NCBI GenBank assembly: GCA_905221605.1
Contig: CAJNDS010002394.1
Location: 122,001 to 186,000, forward strand
Source of the DNA: Symbiodinium natans
Lineage: Eukaryota; Sar; Dinophyceae; Suessiales; Symbiodiniaceae
Reading direction: 5' to 3'
DNA length: 64,000 nt
The notes under the pieces are model-generated. The model saw only the letters and a list, made by a program, of their open reading frames with translations, ran no database searches and was not told the origin of the DNA. Shown piece after piece: positions 38,716 through 51,700 of the stretch (position 1 is the stretch's first letter; every line of letters begins with the position of its first letter). The position numbers and the translations under genes are program-made.

Positions 38716-38998
38716 TTAGGATGTCAGGCGTAGGGTTTGGTGCAGAAGAGAAGGCCCAGATGATTGTCCTGGCCCTTCGTTGAAGCTACCCCCTAGCGTA
38801 ATTTGGAGAACCAGCCATGCATTCTCTGAAAGTAGTCTTCTGTACGATGCGTGGGTTCCATTCTCGATACCGCCGTGCTCGGCCAGAAATTTGGGGTGCC
38901 GCCTCATGCCTTTTATCAACGGAGACCCAATCCGAACCAAGCCGTCATATAAGCCATTGTTGGGTGTAGAGCACTCACTCTGTACCAAAATTGGATAA
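38716..38998 (-). other. Open segment free of telomere repeats, unassigned
   Basis: A roughly 340-bp stretch (38720-39060) has normal base composition and is open on both strands; the - frame gives 90 residues and the + frame 72. No motif was recognised. It could be an exon of a gene on either strand, or part of a mobile element. It sits in the spacer after the PARN-like gene. Confidence 0.2.
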
Positions 38999-39429
38999 CC
39001 ACCAGAGAAGTATACTTCTATTTCTGATTTTCCAAGCTACAAGTGCATTGTGAGCTCCATCGTTGAAGCTCAGTAAGGGTTGTCGTAATTTAATTCTTGG
39101 CTTGGAGTGGATGCGGGAAGCAGTAAACACGGTGGCCGCGCTGCGTGCATCGGAGCACCCAAAACACCAAACCCTAACCGGCCCTAACCCTTTCTCCCAT
39201 CAAGCCTCCCAAACAGCGGTTCAGCAGAAGCTTCCTTCCGGGTTCAGGAGGCTTAGATTTGGGGTTGAGGTTGTTGAGCTTGCGTTGTGGAGGTTGGTTT
39301 TTTCGACATTGTTTCAACGGTTTCTAGGCGCCACTTAGTGCTTCGACATATCTTCCCCCCCTCGCAACCCCCCTCCTCCCCGCACTCGCGCGGAGGACCC
39401 GAGTTTTACCTTGCTGACCTATGAGGACT

Positions 39430-39540
39430 GGACGCCCTAAACCCTACAAACCCTACAAACCCTACACACCCTACAAACCCTACAAACCCTACAAACCCTA
39501 CAACCCCTACAACCCTATAAACCCTATAAACCCTAAACCC
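39430..39540 (+). repeat. CCCTACAAA variant array
   Basis: Nine-mer derivative CCCTACAAA (about eight copies) passing into CCCTATAAA and then CCCTAAA, in the spacer after the PARN-like gene. Confidence 0.9.
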
Positions 39541-39848
39541 AGGAAGATCCAGCCCAAATCCTTTTGGGCTTCATAGTCTTTCCCTGCCCCTATGACCCTC
39601 CGCACAAAAACGTGGCCCGGCAGGAACCGAATGGCTGAAACATGGTCGGTGGCGGGGGGGGGGGGGTCGGGGCGGCTGGCACCGGGGCGGCTGGCACTAA
39701 ACCCTAAACCCTAAGCCCTAAAGCCAAGAAAGCCCTACACCCGAAACCGCTAACATTCTAAAACCCAAGAAGAGGTTCCCTGAGGTGCCGCCCTTCTTCT
39801 TTTCGGGGGGGGGGGGGGGGTGGCCTGTTTGGGTTGGTGTTGGGTTTT

Positions 39849-39946
39849 TAGGTTTAGGGTTTAGGGTTTAGGGTTTAGGGTTTAGGGTTTAGGGTTTAGG
39901 GTTTAGGGTTTAGGGTTTAGGGTTTAGGGTTTAGGGTTTAGGGTGT
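39849..39946 (-). repeat. TTTAGGG array in the spacer
   Basis: About 14 perfect heptamers, preceded by a G run at 39806-39820. Confidence 0.95.
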
Positions 39947-40976
39947 TCGGCGGTCTTTTTCGGTTTGTTCGGGGGGTGTGGTTGTGGTTTCGGTGTTGCT
40001 TGTCGGGCTTCTGTTCGGGGTTGGTGTGGGTTTGGGGTTGGGTTGGGTGGTTTCAATTTTAAGGCAGCCGGCTGGCGTTCTTGAGGCCCAGGGTTTTTCT
40101 CCCACACGTGGTTTTCCCTGGGCTGGTTTGGTGCTGAGCACAAGTCTTGGTACTTTATAGCCGTGTGCATGTTACTGTTGAACGGTTTGTTGCATTCCTG
40201 GTTACTTTCATGTGCTTTCCTTGTCTTGAGCACTGGTTGCACTACCTGTCACTACCTTCTAGGTTCCCTAATGGGTGTCTTTTTGGCGGTCTCAGGAGTT
40301 GCTTTTGGAAGGCTTTCAGAGTTCAGGGCGCGCCTGGGGGGGAGGGGGGGGGGCAGGGGGGCGGGCATCATGGAAGGGTTTGGGGTTTGGGGTTTGGGGT
40401 TTAGGGTTTAGGGTTTAGGGTGTCGAATAAACACTAAACCCGAAACTCCCAGAAACACCCCCGTGCAGGAGCACAAAGCAGCTCAGGCGACGAATCTTGG
40501 GGAGTTTGTCTTGGAACGGTCCTACAGGGTTGACCGTTTAGGATTTCCCCCAATAGAGAACCCCAAATAGAAGGATTCCCTTATAATCAGGACCGCAATA
40601 ATTTCGGGAACTCCCACCCGTTCCAGGGTCTATAATCAAGAAAATGGGGATCCGGAGCGTTTGGAGCAGGGTTTAGGCTTTAGAGTTTCAATTTCAATTC
40701 TTTGGCTTTGGGTTTGAAGAAGGAGCCATGATTGACATCAACGCCCTAAACCTGCCTTGGCCTTGAAGCCCAGCCAGAGCTGCAGAAAGTGCGAGGGGAT
40801 CTGTGGCCTCGTGTTCAAAATTCCACCTTAAACTCTATCCCACCCGACAAGCCTCAACAATTACCCCCTAAGATCCCCAACGCAGCAAGACCCTAGGAAC
40901 ACATAAGCAAGACTCAAGCCTTAAGTTATATCTAGGCTTTTTGTTGTTTTGTTTTGTTGGTGTCGTGTTTTTTTTT

Positions 40977-41936
40977 GGGGGGGGGGAGGGGGGGAGGGGG
41001 GGGGAGGGGGGGGGAGGGGGGGGGAGGGGGGGGGGAGAGGGAGAGGGATGGGGGGGAGGGGGGGGAGGGGAGGGGGGGGGGGAGGGAGGGGGGGGGTGAA
41101 GGGGGGGGCAGGGGGGAGGGGGGGGGGGAGGAGGGGGGGGTGAGGGGGGAGGGGGAGGGGGGGGGGAGGGGGGGAGGGGGGCAGGTCGGGGGAGGGGGGG
41201 GGAGGCGGGGGGTGAGGGAGGGGGGCAGGGAGGAGGGGGGGGGAGAGGGGGGGCAGGGGGGGGAGGGGGGGATAGGGAGGGGGGAGGGTGGGGGGGAGGG
41301 GGGGAGGGGGGGGAGGGGGAGGAGGGGGGGAGGGGGGGGGACGGGGGGGGGGGGAGGGGGGGGAGGGGAGGGCGGGGGGGGGGGGAGGGGGGAGGGGGGG
41401 GAGGGGGGGGAGGGGGGGGAGGGGGGAGGGGGGGGAGGGGGGGGGAGGGAGGGGGGGGGGGGGAGGGGGGGGGGGGGGGGCGGGGGGTGGAGGGGGAGGG
41501 GGGAGGGGGGTGGAGGGGGGAGGAGGGGGGGGGGGGGGTGGGGGGAGTGGGGGGGATGGGGGAGGGGGGGAGGGGGGGGGAGGGGGGGGGAGGGGGGGGG
41601 GAGGGGGGGGGAGGGGGGGGGGGATAGGGGGGGGGGAGGGGGGGGGAGGGCGGGGGGAGGGGGGGGGAGAGGGGGGGGGGAGGAGGGGGGGGGAGGGGGG
41701 GGGGAGGACGGGGGGTGGAGGGGGGGGGGGGGAGGAGGGGGGGGGAGGGGGGGAGGAGGGGGGGGGAGGGGGGGGGAGGAGGGGGGTGGAGGGGGGGGAG
41801 GGGGGGAGAGGAGGGGGGGAAAAGGAGGGGAGGGGAAAAAAGGGTGGGGGAGGAAGGAGGGGGGAAGGGGGGGGAGGGGGAGTGGGGGTAGGGGGGGAGC
41901 GGGGGAGGAGGGGAGGGGAGGGGGGGGGAGGGGGGG
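40977..41936 (+). repeat. 960-bp nearly pure G tract just upstream of the synapsin-like gene
   Basis: The + strand is runs of 4-12 G separated mostly by single A, with rare C or T, bounded by a T run on the left and GGCCTTCCGC on the right. It is homopurine/homopyrimidine and should form G-quadruplexes or triplexes. It ends 143 bp before the proposed first exon of the synapsin-like gene. The long Pro-rich (- strand) and Gly-rich (+ strand) frames here exist only because stop codons cannot occur in such sequence. The exact length in the assembly may be unreliable. Confidence 0.95.
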
Positions 41937-42078
41937 CCTTCCGCACCTGGCAAGAATTTCTTGCCATTACACTGCACGAATACATCGCAACCTTCCAAAC
42001 GAAGGGTTGGGGCTTCTAAAGTTAGCTTTTAGTCCTCGAACTCTCTAAGCCCTAAACCCTGAACCCTAAATCGAACAG

Positions 42079-45000
42079 GATGAGGCCGCCACTGCCACTG
42101 CGCCCACAAGCCAGCAGTGATCCGTCCTCCGATTTGGAACTCGCTGTGAGCCTTAACAGGGTTTAGGGTTTAGGGAGCAAAGCCTACTAGGGTTTAGGGT
42201 TGTGAGGGTTTAGGGCGTTCAGGGTTAGAGCAGTGCCTGTAATCTCTTTGGCTACAGGTCAACCTTGTTAAACCCGAAGCCCCGCCTTTTAAAGCCCAAA
42301 CCACACACCGAAACCCTAAACCCTAAGCCCTAAACCCTAAACCCCAAACCCTAAATCCAGCCATCCGGCCCTAGAGTCGAAATGCTTTCGCAGCGCCAAG
42401 AAAAGACCGGTGCAGGCTGCCAAGCACCCTAGGCTTGGAGGGTGGGGGGGGCTTAGGGTTTAGGGTTTGGGGTTGAGGGTTTAAGTTTAAGGTTCAGGGT
42501 TTAGGGCGAACCATCTCTCTGCTTTCCTCTTGCGACCTACGCGCGGGGACCACAGGACCCTAAAACCCCTTCTGGGGTTTAGGGTCTTTGGGTTTTTTTC
42601 GGGTTTAGGGTTTAATTAGGGTTTAGGGTTTAGGGTCTTTGGGTTTATAGGGTTTAGGGTTTAGGGTCTATAGGGTTTAGGGTTTAGGGTTGTGAAAAGG
42701 GTATAGGGTTTAGGGTTTATAGGGTTTAGGGTTTAGGGTTTAGGGTATACACTCCGGCGGCAGGCACGGACCTAGACGACGAGAGCCCATCGGAGGCCAC
42801 GTTCTTCGGAACGATGCAGGCTTCGAGGCTTCAGGGTTTAGGGTTTAGGGTTTAGGGCTTAGGGAGGTTGAGGGGTTTACGGTTACGGGGTGTGTGTATT
42901 TTCCACATATAACATACTAGGGTTCAGGGTTTAGGGTATAGATGCATATACGCGCACTCAGAGAGCTCCCCCACACACCCCAGCCCTCACCCCGCCCCCA
43001 ACCCAGCCGCACAGTTTCAGGGATCCCCAATGTCCCCAGGACCATAGCAGCCTGCAGGCCCCAACCCGAGGACCCAAGCAACCTCATTAATCTAAGGGTA
43101 CTTTCATGGTCCCTTAATATGTTATGTGTGTAATTAAGGGTATATAAGGAGTATGTAAGGGTATCCTTCTACGGGCCCATACTAAGGGACCATGTAAGTA
43201 CCCCGAGAATTAACCCTAAGCCAAGCCGTTTTGCCTAAAGCCCCCACTAGGAGATCGCCTGAACCTAAGCTTAAAAGAACCCTAGCCGAAGACCCTAAAC
43301 CCTGAAAAGCCCTGCACCTACCAAAGCATCCTAAGACCTAAAAGCCCTCATCTAGGTATGCCCTTGGGACATTTCATGTTTTCCCTTATTGAGTTTAAGA
43401 GGATCACATTCAGGAATATTTTTCAGGGGGTTCATGGGTCATCCTAGCTAGACCCTAAACCCTAAACCCTGAACCCTGAACCCTGCTGAACCCCAGGCAT
43501 CTGCCGGCTCGAGAAGCCACCGCCGTCGCTTGTCGGAGGTTCGCGGGGGCGGGGCGAAGTCGGGCTGCGCTGCGCCGGAGTTCGCGCGCACGCGAAGGGA
43601 TGCACTACGATGGAAAGTTCGGGTTTACTTAGGGCTTAGGGTTTCGGGTTCAGGGTGGGTTTCAAGTTCGGCGTCCTAGTCGGCTTTCTTGCCGTTGGCA
43701 TACGTGGGACCTGGCAATATCTACTATTTGCTGAAGAGCCCCCAAACAATACAAAAAAAGTAATCCCTCTATTGCGTCTTATCTTTTCGTAGTTATTTCG
43801 TGAACTACAGGCGGTGCGACTACTGGTTTCAGGATTGAGGGCTTGGAAACTAGAGCCCAGCAGCAAGACACTGGGATGACTTTGCAAACGTATGCTAGCT
43901 TCCGGGCTGCGTCTCTGCTTTTGTTGGAGGACAAGCCCTAGACACTTTTCGGAAGAGTCGTCTTCTAGATGGCTTAGGTGGTGTTACGGGCTTGTGAAGG
44001 GGTATACAGGGCTCTTTCATAGAACCCCTCGGCAAACTCCACCACGTCAGTCCCCAGCCACCCGAAATTTAACAACCACCATAAAGCTCGCCTTCGAGTC
44101 CCTACCCCCGAAAGCCTTGAAACTCTAAACCCTGCAGTTGCAAGAGGCCCAAGTATGGGAGCTTACGAAATAAGGGGCCCCTAATATAGCCTCCCCCCCA
44201 AGTAGTAGGATTCCCTGATAACAAGGAACCCAATAAGGAACCCCTAATGTCGGAAACCCCAGATTAGCTAAAGCCCCAGCATCCTCAGCCCTAAACCCTA
44301 ACCCCTAAACCCCAAACCCCAAACTCTAAACCTTAAACCCTACACCCTAAACCCTAAACCCTAAACCCTAACCCCTCGCCCTCCGCCAGGTCTCCTCCAA
44401 CGTTTCATCGATCCACCTACCGGAGTCCGAAAGCCCGGAGGCCGACACTACGGCGGCCTACAGGGTTTATGGGGTTTCTAGGGTTTATGGGGTTTAGGGT
44501 GTTAGGATTTAGGGTTTAGGGTTTATGGGGTTTATGGGGGTTTATGGGGGGGGGGTTATGGGGGTTTATGGGGTTTGTAGTGTTTATGGGGTTTGGGGGT
44601 TAGGGGTTTATGGGGTTTATGGGGTTTGTGTGGTTTACTGGGTTTATAGCGTTTATGGGGTTTATGGGGTTTGTAGGGTTTAAAGGGTTTATGGGGTTTA
44701 TGGGTTTTATGGGGTTTGAGGGGTTTATGGGGTTTATAGGGGCTATAGGGTTTATGGGGTTTGTGGGGTTTACAGGGGTTTGTAGGGTTTATGGGGTGTG
44801 TAGGGTTTATGGGGTTTATGGGGTTTATATGGTTTATGGGGTTTCTAGGATTAATGGGGTTTATAGGGTTTATGGGGTTTATGGGTTTTCTAGGGTTTAC
44901 GGGGTTTGTGGCGTTTATGGGGTTTATAGGGGTTTAAAGGGGTTTTTAGGGGTTGTTAGGGGTTTAAAAGGGGTTTAAAGGGGTTTAAAGGGGTTATAGG

Positions 45001-45785
45001 GGTTATATGGTTTATGGGGTTTATAGGGTTTAGAGGGTTCATGGGGTTTTATTTATATGGCAGCGGCTTTTTGGGAGGGTTGTAGGGACTGGGTATTTAG
45101 GGTTTGTGGTTTAGGGTTGTGGGCTAGGGTGTGTGTGCCTATGTTCTGTGCACACCACCTCGCAAGGCAAGCGTTGGGATTCTGGTTTGATAGAGTTAGT
45201 TTTGTGGTTGCGGATCTTCAGGGCTCGATCACGGGGATCGAAACTCGTACCGCTTGTCTATATAGGTTGTTGCATTCGTTCTTTTTGCTGAATATGGCCC
45301 GCATATTCCACAAGGCACAGGCAGTCCTCCAGATAAACCCAAAACCCGAAACCCCTAAGAACTAAAAAAACCCCAAATCAAGGGCCTTGATATTGGGGCT
45401 TAGTGTAGGGATCCCAAAACCCTAAACCCTAAACACTAAACCCCCAAAATCAAGGGCCTTGATATTGGGGGTTTAGTGTAGGGGGATGTGTAGGGATGTG
45501 TAGGGCTTTCCTGGAGGCCTTGCTGCAGCTTCGTGGCCCACACTTTGAGGTGATTCGGGTTTAGGCTTTAGGGCTCAGGGTTATGGTTTAGGGTTTAGTG
45601 TTTGGGGTTTCAGGGTTTCAGGGTTTCAGGGTTTCAGAGTTTAGGGCTACTGTTTCGGGTTTTGGGTTTAGGGTTCAGAGTTTAGGGTATACTCAGCTAA
45701 TTATCAGACTTTCGGTTTCCAGGGCTTTCCTGGCCAGGTCGTTCCTCAGATGTTCTCCCCTGCGACCAGCAGAGAAGTCCTCAGT
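42079..45785 (+). CDS. Synapsin-like gene, 5' exons without recognised domain
   Basis: Putative first exon starts at 42079 immediately after CGAACAG, with ATG at 42080, so the AG could be the spliced-leader trans-splice acceptor. Following exons in phase: 42764 (TDLDDESPSEATFFGTMQAS), 43497 (ICRLEKPPPSLVGG), 44390 (LLQRFIDPPTGVRKPGGRHY), 45494 (MCRAFLEALLQLRGPHFE), 45723 (GFPGQVVPQMFSPATSREVL plus S), which joins the domain exon at 47580. Alternative frames are also open at 44390 and 45723, so these edges are tentative. Confidence 0.5.
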
Positions 45786-48700
45786 GTCCGCGCGCCCAGA
45801 CGGGCCGAGGGCTTGAGGTGGTTCGGGAGTTTAGGGTTCAGGGTTTGGGGAGTTTAGGGTTTGGGGTTTTAGGGATGTTCAGGGATGTTTAGGGTTTGGG
45901 GTTTAGGGTGTGGGGTTTAGGGTTTGGGGTTTAGGATTTAGGGTTTAGGGTTGCAAGCTTAAAATTCAGGGCTCATGGTCCCAAGCTTTCCGGAAACCAT
46001 GTCGCCCCCTGTATGAGCATCCGCCTATAGATGGTGAGTGACGGACTGCACAGGTTTTTTCTGCAAGGAGCCACCGGCCTTCCAACCCTAGACCCCAAAC
46101 CTTACCAGGATGGGCTTTGATGCCCTACAATCCCTTAAAAGGCCCTTTATAGGGTTCATTATGGGGATTATAGGATCCTGGTAGATCCTAAACCCTTCAA
46201 ACCCCAAACCCTGATATATGCGTCCCGCTTTGAAAGCCATCATTCCGGCCGAACTTCACAAGGTTTAGAGGTTTAGGGATTTAGGGTTTCGGGTTTCACC
46301 TTTTCTAAGATACCTTCCAACTCCATCCAGTAGCGTGAATCATGAGGAATAGGCGAGGTACTCACCATGGTGCGGCACGGTCCCTGCCCAAAACTCTACG
46401 CCAAACCCCGAAAGGGCCGAGAGTTTACAGCCAGGGCTCACTGACACCTGAATGCGCCCTGCTGCCACTCGCCGACTCAAGCTTCGCAGTGTAGCCGCAG
46501 TGTACTTCGGGTCAGGGTGGATCCGGGCCATGTGGAACCCATTCTCTAAAGCAACTTCGGCCCCCAGTGCCGCCACTGCCGCTGCTGCTGCTGCTGGCCT
46601 TAAGCCGGTGCCCGGTCTGGATTTCTGGGTTTGGGTTTAGGGTTTAGGGTTTAGGGTTTAGGGTTTAGGGTTTAGGGTTTAGGGTTTAGGGTTTAGGGTT
46701 TAGGGTTTAGGGTTTAGGGTTTAGGGTCTTGAGTTTAGGGTTCTGAGTTTTAGGTTCAGGCTGTGTTGGGGTTTTGGGCTTAGACAACCCCACGGTGTCT
46801 GTTGGGTGCGATGCATGCGGTTGCTTCCTCAGGGCTTGGATGCGGGGTTTAGGGTTTAGGGTTTATAGGGTTTAGGGTTTAGGGTTTAGGGTTTAGGGTT
46901 TAGGGTTTAGGGGCAAGGAGGAGGCTTCCACCCTAAACATAAATGAGAGTCCAGACGAGGCCCCGTAACTTGGCCCAACATGAAGCCAGGAGCTCATCTC
47001 ACTCCCAGGAAGCCCTACCCAAAGATACCTACTTCTTGTTTTGGTAAGGGTTTAGGGTTTAGGGTTTAGGGTTTAGGTTTGAGGAGTTGCAGAAGGTGTT
47101 ATCACCGTATAGAACCCGCGAAAGAAGGAGGCTTTGGGGCTGTTATGAGTCTTTGTAAGCAGGGCTTTCAGTACCCAAAACCAGGTTCTGACCACTTGGA
47201 CCTTACAAATCCCTAAACCCTAAACCCCGCCATGCATGGTTGTACCCATGAACCTTCAAGAAGAGACCCTACCCAAGCCCCAATGCCTATACCCTCAAAC
47301 CCCCAAACATCGCGAAGCAACCACCAAGCACCCTTGAATCCCCTTTAAAGGGTTTGGGGCTTAGGGTTCAGGGTTTCGGGTTTCGTGTAAACCGAACCCG
47401 TTGAACCTTTCATTCCTCCAAACCCTAAACCCTAAACCCTGAACCCAAAACACCCTAAACCCGAAACCCTAAACCCGAACCCCCCTAAACCCTAAAACCT
47501 AAACCCTACACCCTAAACCCTAAACCCTGAACCCTGAACCCTGAACCCTGAAAACCCTAAACCCAAGCCTACGAGACAGGTGAAGCTCCTGGTGCTCCAG
47601 GCCGACGACTACGACTGGCCAACCATCCTCCAGGGTGCCACCCTCCAGGAGCTTTTTTAGGGTTTAGGGTTTGGGGTTTAGGGATTTGTTTCGTGGTTTG
47701 GGTTTCGGGTTTAGGGTTTAGGGTGCGGGGTGTGGGGTTTAGGGTTTAGGGGTCGGGCTTTTGTGGTTTAGGGTTTTGTGATTTTGGGGTTTGGGATTTG
47801 GGTGGTTGAGGGTTTTCTGGTTTAGGGTTGGGGCTTGGGGTTTTGGATATAGGGGCCTAGAATCTAGGGGTTTGGGGCTTAGGTTTTTGAGGGCTTGGGT
47901 TTTGTCTTCAGGGGTTTGGGGCTTGGGGGTTTGGGGTTCGTGGTTTAGGGCTTTGTGGTTCAGGGGTCAGGGCTTGTGGTTTCGGATTTAAGGGTTTTGT
48001 GTTTAGGATCAAAGGTTCGAGGTTAAGGATTTTCAGGATTTGTTTAGTCCCCAAGGGGGGGGAGCTTGACGAGGGCTTTGGGCTTGAGGGTTCAGACCTT
48101 AGAGTTTAGGGTCTAGGGTTCAGGGTTAGGGCCTCGATCGTTTGGGTGTAAGTTGATCTGGTTTAGGGTGTAGGGTTTAGGGTCTAGGGCTTAGGGTTCA
48201 GGGTTTAGGGTTTAGGGGCTGGCAGAGTACTGTGTTGCCTCAGCCTTGTTGCTGGATGTGCCAAGATGATCGAACTTGTGCCAAGTGCAAGGGTTTAGGG
48301 TTTAGGGTTTAGGGTTTAGGGCTTAGGGCTTAGGGTTTAGGAGGGTTTGCAACCACTGCTGTGCAGCCCAGCACTGAAACCCCATCACAGATGACATCGC
48401 ACGAAGGTTTTTGCTGGGCAGGATTTAGGGTTTCGGGTTTAGGCCGTAGACCCTAAACCCTAAACCCTAGCTTATAGGAGATTGGGATGATCTGGGTTTT
48501 CCCCCGATTGATGGGTTTAGGAGCCTCTCGTTTTGGACATATTCGCAGATATCAGTTTTAGGGGCCGACTCCGGATGGCAACGATGCCTACAAGCCCACA
48601 TGCCGATTGAATCTGCACAGCATCGTGGTCTTCGACACATCCACGGACTTTTGTGATGAGCCTTTGGTGAGGTTTCCTCTCTAATTATTGTTTGTTCTTC

Positions 48701-51700
48701 ATGGAAATACACTTAAAGCAACTTGGGGATATTTTTTATGATTTGGGTACTATAACTCCAAAGAAACAGCTAAAAGTCTACCTTTTTGCTAGGGGTCCAA
48801 GTTCAGTATTGCAAACCCTAAAGCCTAAACCCGTAACCCTAATCCTAAACCCTGTATAGGAAAGGGTTGTATGACTTCGATCGACCTCCACTTTCGAGGA
48901 CGGTCGTCCCATTGCCGTCTACCAGACAGGCTACGCGCGACGGGGATTGGGGTTTAGGTTGTAGGGTTTGGGGTTTAGGGCTTGGCGTTACACAGACTTC
49001 CTTTTCGTGGCTACCCAATGTGTCTTGCTATGTCAGACTGCACCTCGAAGCCCGGACACCCCAAAACCCTAAAACCCTAAACCCTAAGACCCTGAAACCC
49101 AAAAACTTACAAACCCAGCAATCCTCAACCCTAAACCCTGGCTCTAAACCCTAAACCCCTAGAAAGAGTAGCCAAATTTGGGGAGGGGGTGTCCAGGTTA
49201 GGTTACACTTTTGCAGGTCTAGTAGGCACCCAGAGTTGCGCTTGAGGGGTTTGGGGTTTGGGATTAGGGTTCAGGATTTAGGGTTTTAGGGTTTAGGGTG
49301 TTCGCTTTTTAGGGTTTTAGGGTTGGGGATTAGGGTTCAGGACTTCGGCTCCAGCATTTTTTCGGGTTTAGGGTCTAAGGGTGGAGGATTCAGTGTCTAG
49401 AACTTAGGGTTTGGGTGTCAGGAGGGTCCTGTGGGTGTAGTGCAGGATACACGTTGGTGACTGAAGCTACGTAGAGGTCTTGCTGTATAAGGGGGCCCTA
49501 CACGAAGCCCGAAAACCTTAAAATCTAAACCCGAAACCCTAAACCCTAAACCCCAAACCCTAAACCCCAAACCCTAAACCCAAACCCCAAACCCTAACCC
49601 CAAACCCCAAACCCCAAACCCTAAACCCTAAACCCTAAATGAGGGTTCCGAGCAGGCTGGGCAGACATCCACGTGCACGTGAGCACCTACTCCTCCACCG
49701 GGATCTGCGTGGAGATCCTGCGCCTCGCGCCCACTGCCTCTGGCCCAGGTCGGGCTCTTCAAACAACAAGTAGGGGGGTTAAGGGTTTCGGGTTTGGGGT
49801 TTAGGGTTTAGGTTTAGGGTTTAGGGTTTCGGGTTTGGGGTTTAGGGTTTAGGGTTTAATAAGGTTTAGGGTTTAGGGTTTATAGGGTCGAGGCAACAAG
49901 GGTTTAGGGTTCAGGGTGTTTGTGTTTTTTTCGCACTTTGAGTTGGGTTGTCTTGTGCTGATTTGGGGTAGGCTTCGTTGGCTCAGAAGCCACTGGCGCG
50001 ACACTGGCACTACCCCGCCCAAAATCGTTCTCACTCCTTCCCCAGCCCTATGCCCTAAACCTTCAACCCTAAACCCTAGACCCTGAACCACCCCCCCCCC
50101 CCCCCACCCCTCCAAAGTAACAAAAACAACCTGAGCCCAACTCAGCCCATAACCCCCTGAGCCCTAATTCTCACCCTCTCAAGCCCAAAGCCCCTCACTT
50201 CCCCAAACCCCTAAGCCCCAAACCCTAAACCCCCAGACTCTAAACCCCCAAATCCTAACCCCCAAATCCTAAACCCTAAACCCCTAACCCCCAAATCCCT
50301 AAGCCCAAACCCTAAACCCCCAAATCCTAAAGCTCCAAATCCTAAACCCTAATCCCTCAGTACCAAGCTCCCGTGTAGGACTCGAGGCAGGGAGGAGGAT
50401 TACCATCCAACCCGACTTTGTGCTGGTCCGCAATGAGGCCAGCACCTTAAGGTTTCAGGCTTTTAGGGTTTTTGGGGTTTAGGGTTGGGATGTCCCCCTT
50501 AAACTAGCAGTCCTCAATAGGGATTAACCCTTCACGTTTAGGGTTTGGTGTTTAGTGTTTAGGGCCTGTTTAGTTTTGGGGGGTGTAGAGATGGCCAGGT
50601 TCAGGATCGGATTCCGGTTTAGGGTTTAGAGTTTAGGGTGTAGGGCATAGGGTTTCAAGGGTTTATGGTGTTCATGGGGCTTCATAGGGTTCAGGGTTTA
50701 TAGGGTCTTAGGTTGTCCACGTTCAGGATCAAAGATTCAGAGGGCTCCCTTACGCCTTAGCAGGACATTGAGTTCAAAACCCTGAACCCTAAACCCTAAA
50801 CACTAAAGCCCTATAAGCAGGGACCCCTAGCAGGGACTCGTTGCCTAGGACCGGGAGTAGGCCCTTTTTTCCCTTTTTTTTTTGGTTGGGGTTCTCTTAT
50901 AATCCCCTTAGAACCAAAAAAGGGCACCCTTTTTATTCCTAGGTTGCTCCCGGGTAGTTGCCCTAAACCCTAAACCCTAAACCCTAAACCCTAAACCCTA
51001 AACCCTAAACCTAGAAGGGACTTATTCCCCGAAATAACCCCTATGTAGACCTTATCTTGTCCCTGTATACCGAAGTAGCCCCTACCATTACCTCCCAGGC
51101 TCCTTGTAAAGGTGCCTGCTTGAGTCCCTTAAAACATTGGGTTTAGGGTTCAATTAGGGTTTAGGGTGTAGGGTTTAGGGTTTAGTTTAGGGTTTAGGGT
51201 TTAGGGGCAACCTGGTGGTAGGTCGAGGTTCTAGGGTTTAGGGTGGGATAAACAGGGCATTTGTTGCAACCCCCCGTCATATCAAAGCTGCCACCCTCCC
51301 CCCCACCCCCCCCTGCCCCCCAGCCACGTGTCGTGTGATTGTTGGTGGACAAGCAACAAAACGAGTGTTGATCTGCAGAGACTTTCTCCTTATGTCCATC
51401 TGTTCAGAAGAACCAATTCATAAAGTTGTGGGTTGCCGTACTGCTCAGTAAGCGGCTTTGGAGACCTGCTGACCATGATTGCTTGAGTTGAGAGCATGCG
51501 TCCTACGACGTAGCTAACGGCTTCCTTTGCGTGGCAGGGTTCCAATGTCTAGTTTGTCTGTGAAGTGCCGAAGAAGGCACTGGCTGCCGCAGATTTACCT
51601 TGTTCCATGCACTCTTTCTCGCCCACAAGCGTGTCAAAAAAGTTGCAGTTCAATACCCGCACGCTTTAACCCTAAACCCTAAACCCTAAACCCTAAACCC

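Noticed and set aside
40868-42048. Very long Pro-rich (- strand) and Gly-rich (+ strand) open frames
   Set aside because: They arise because a G tract with A spacers contains no stop codons in several frames. Frames overlap on both strands, and there is no acceptor, domain or non-repetitive segment.
43892-44128. 78-residue + frame
   Set aside because: It has no motif and no phase-compatible junction with exons 43538 and 44390. It is more likely intronic unique sequence.
44610-44978. 122-residue frame rich in Gly-Phe-Met
   Set aside because: It simply translates GGGTTTATG repeats.
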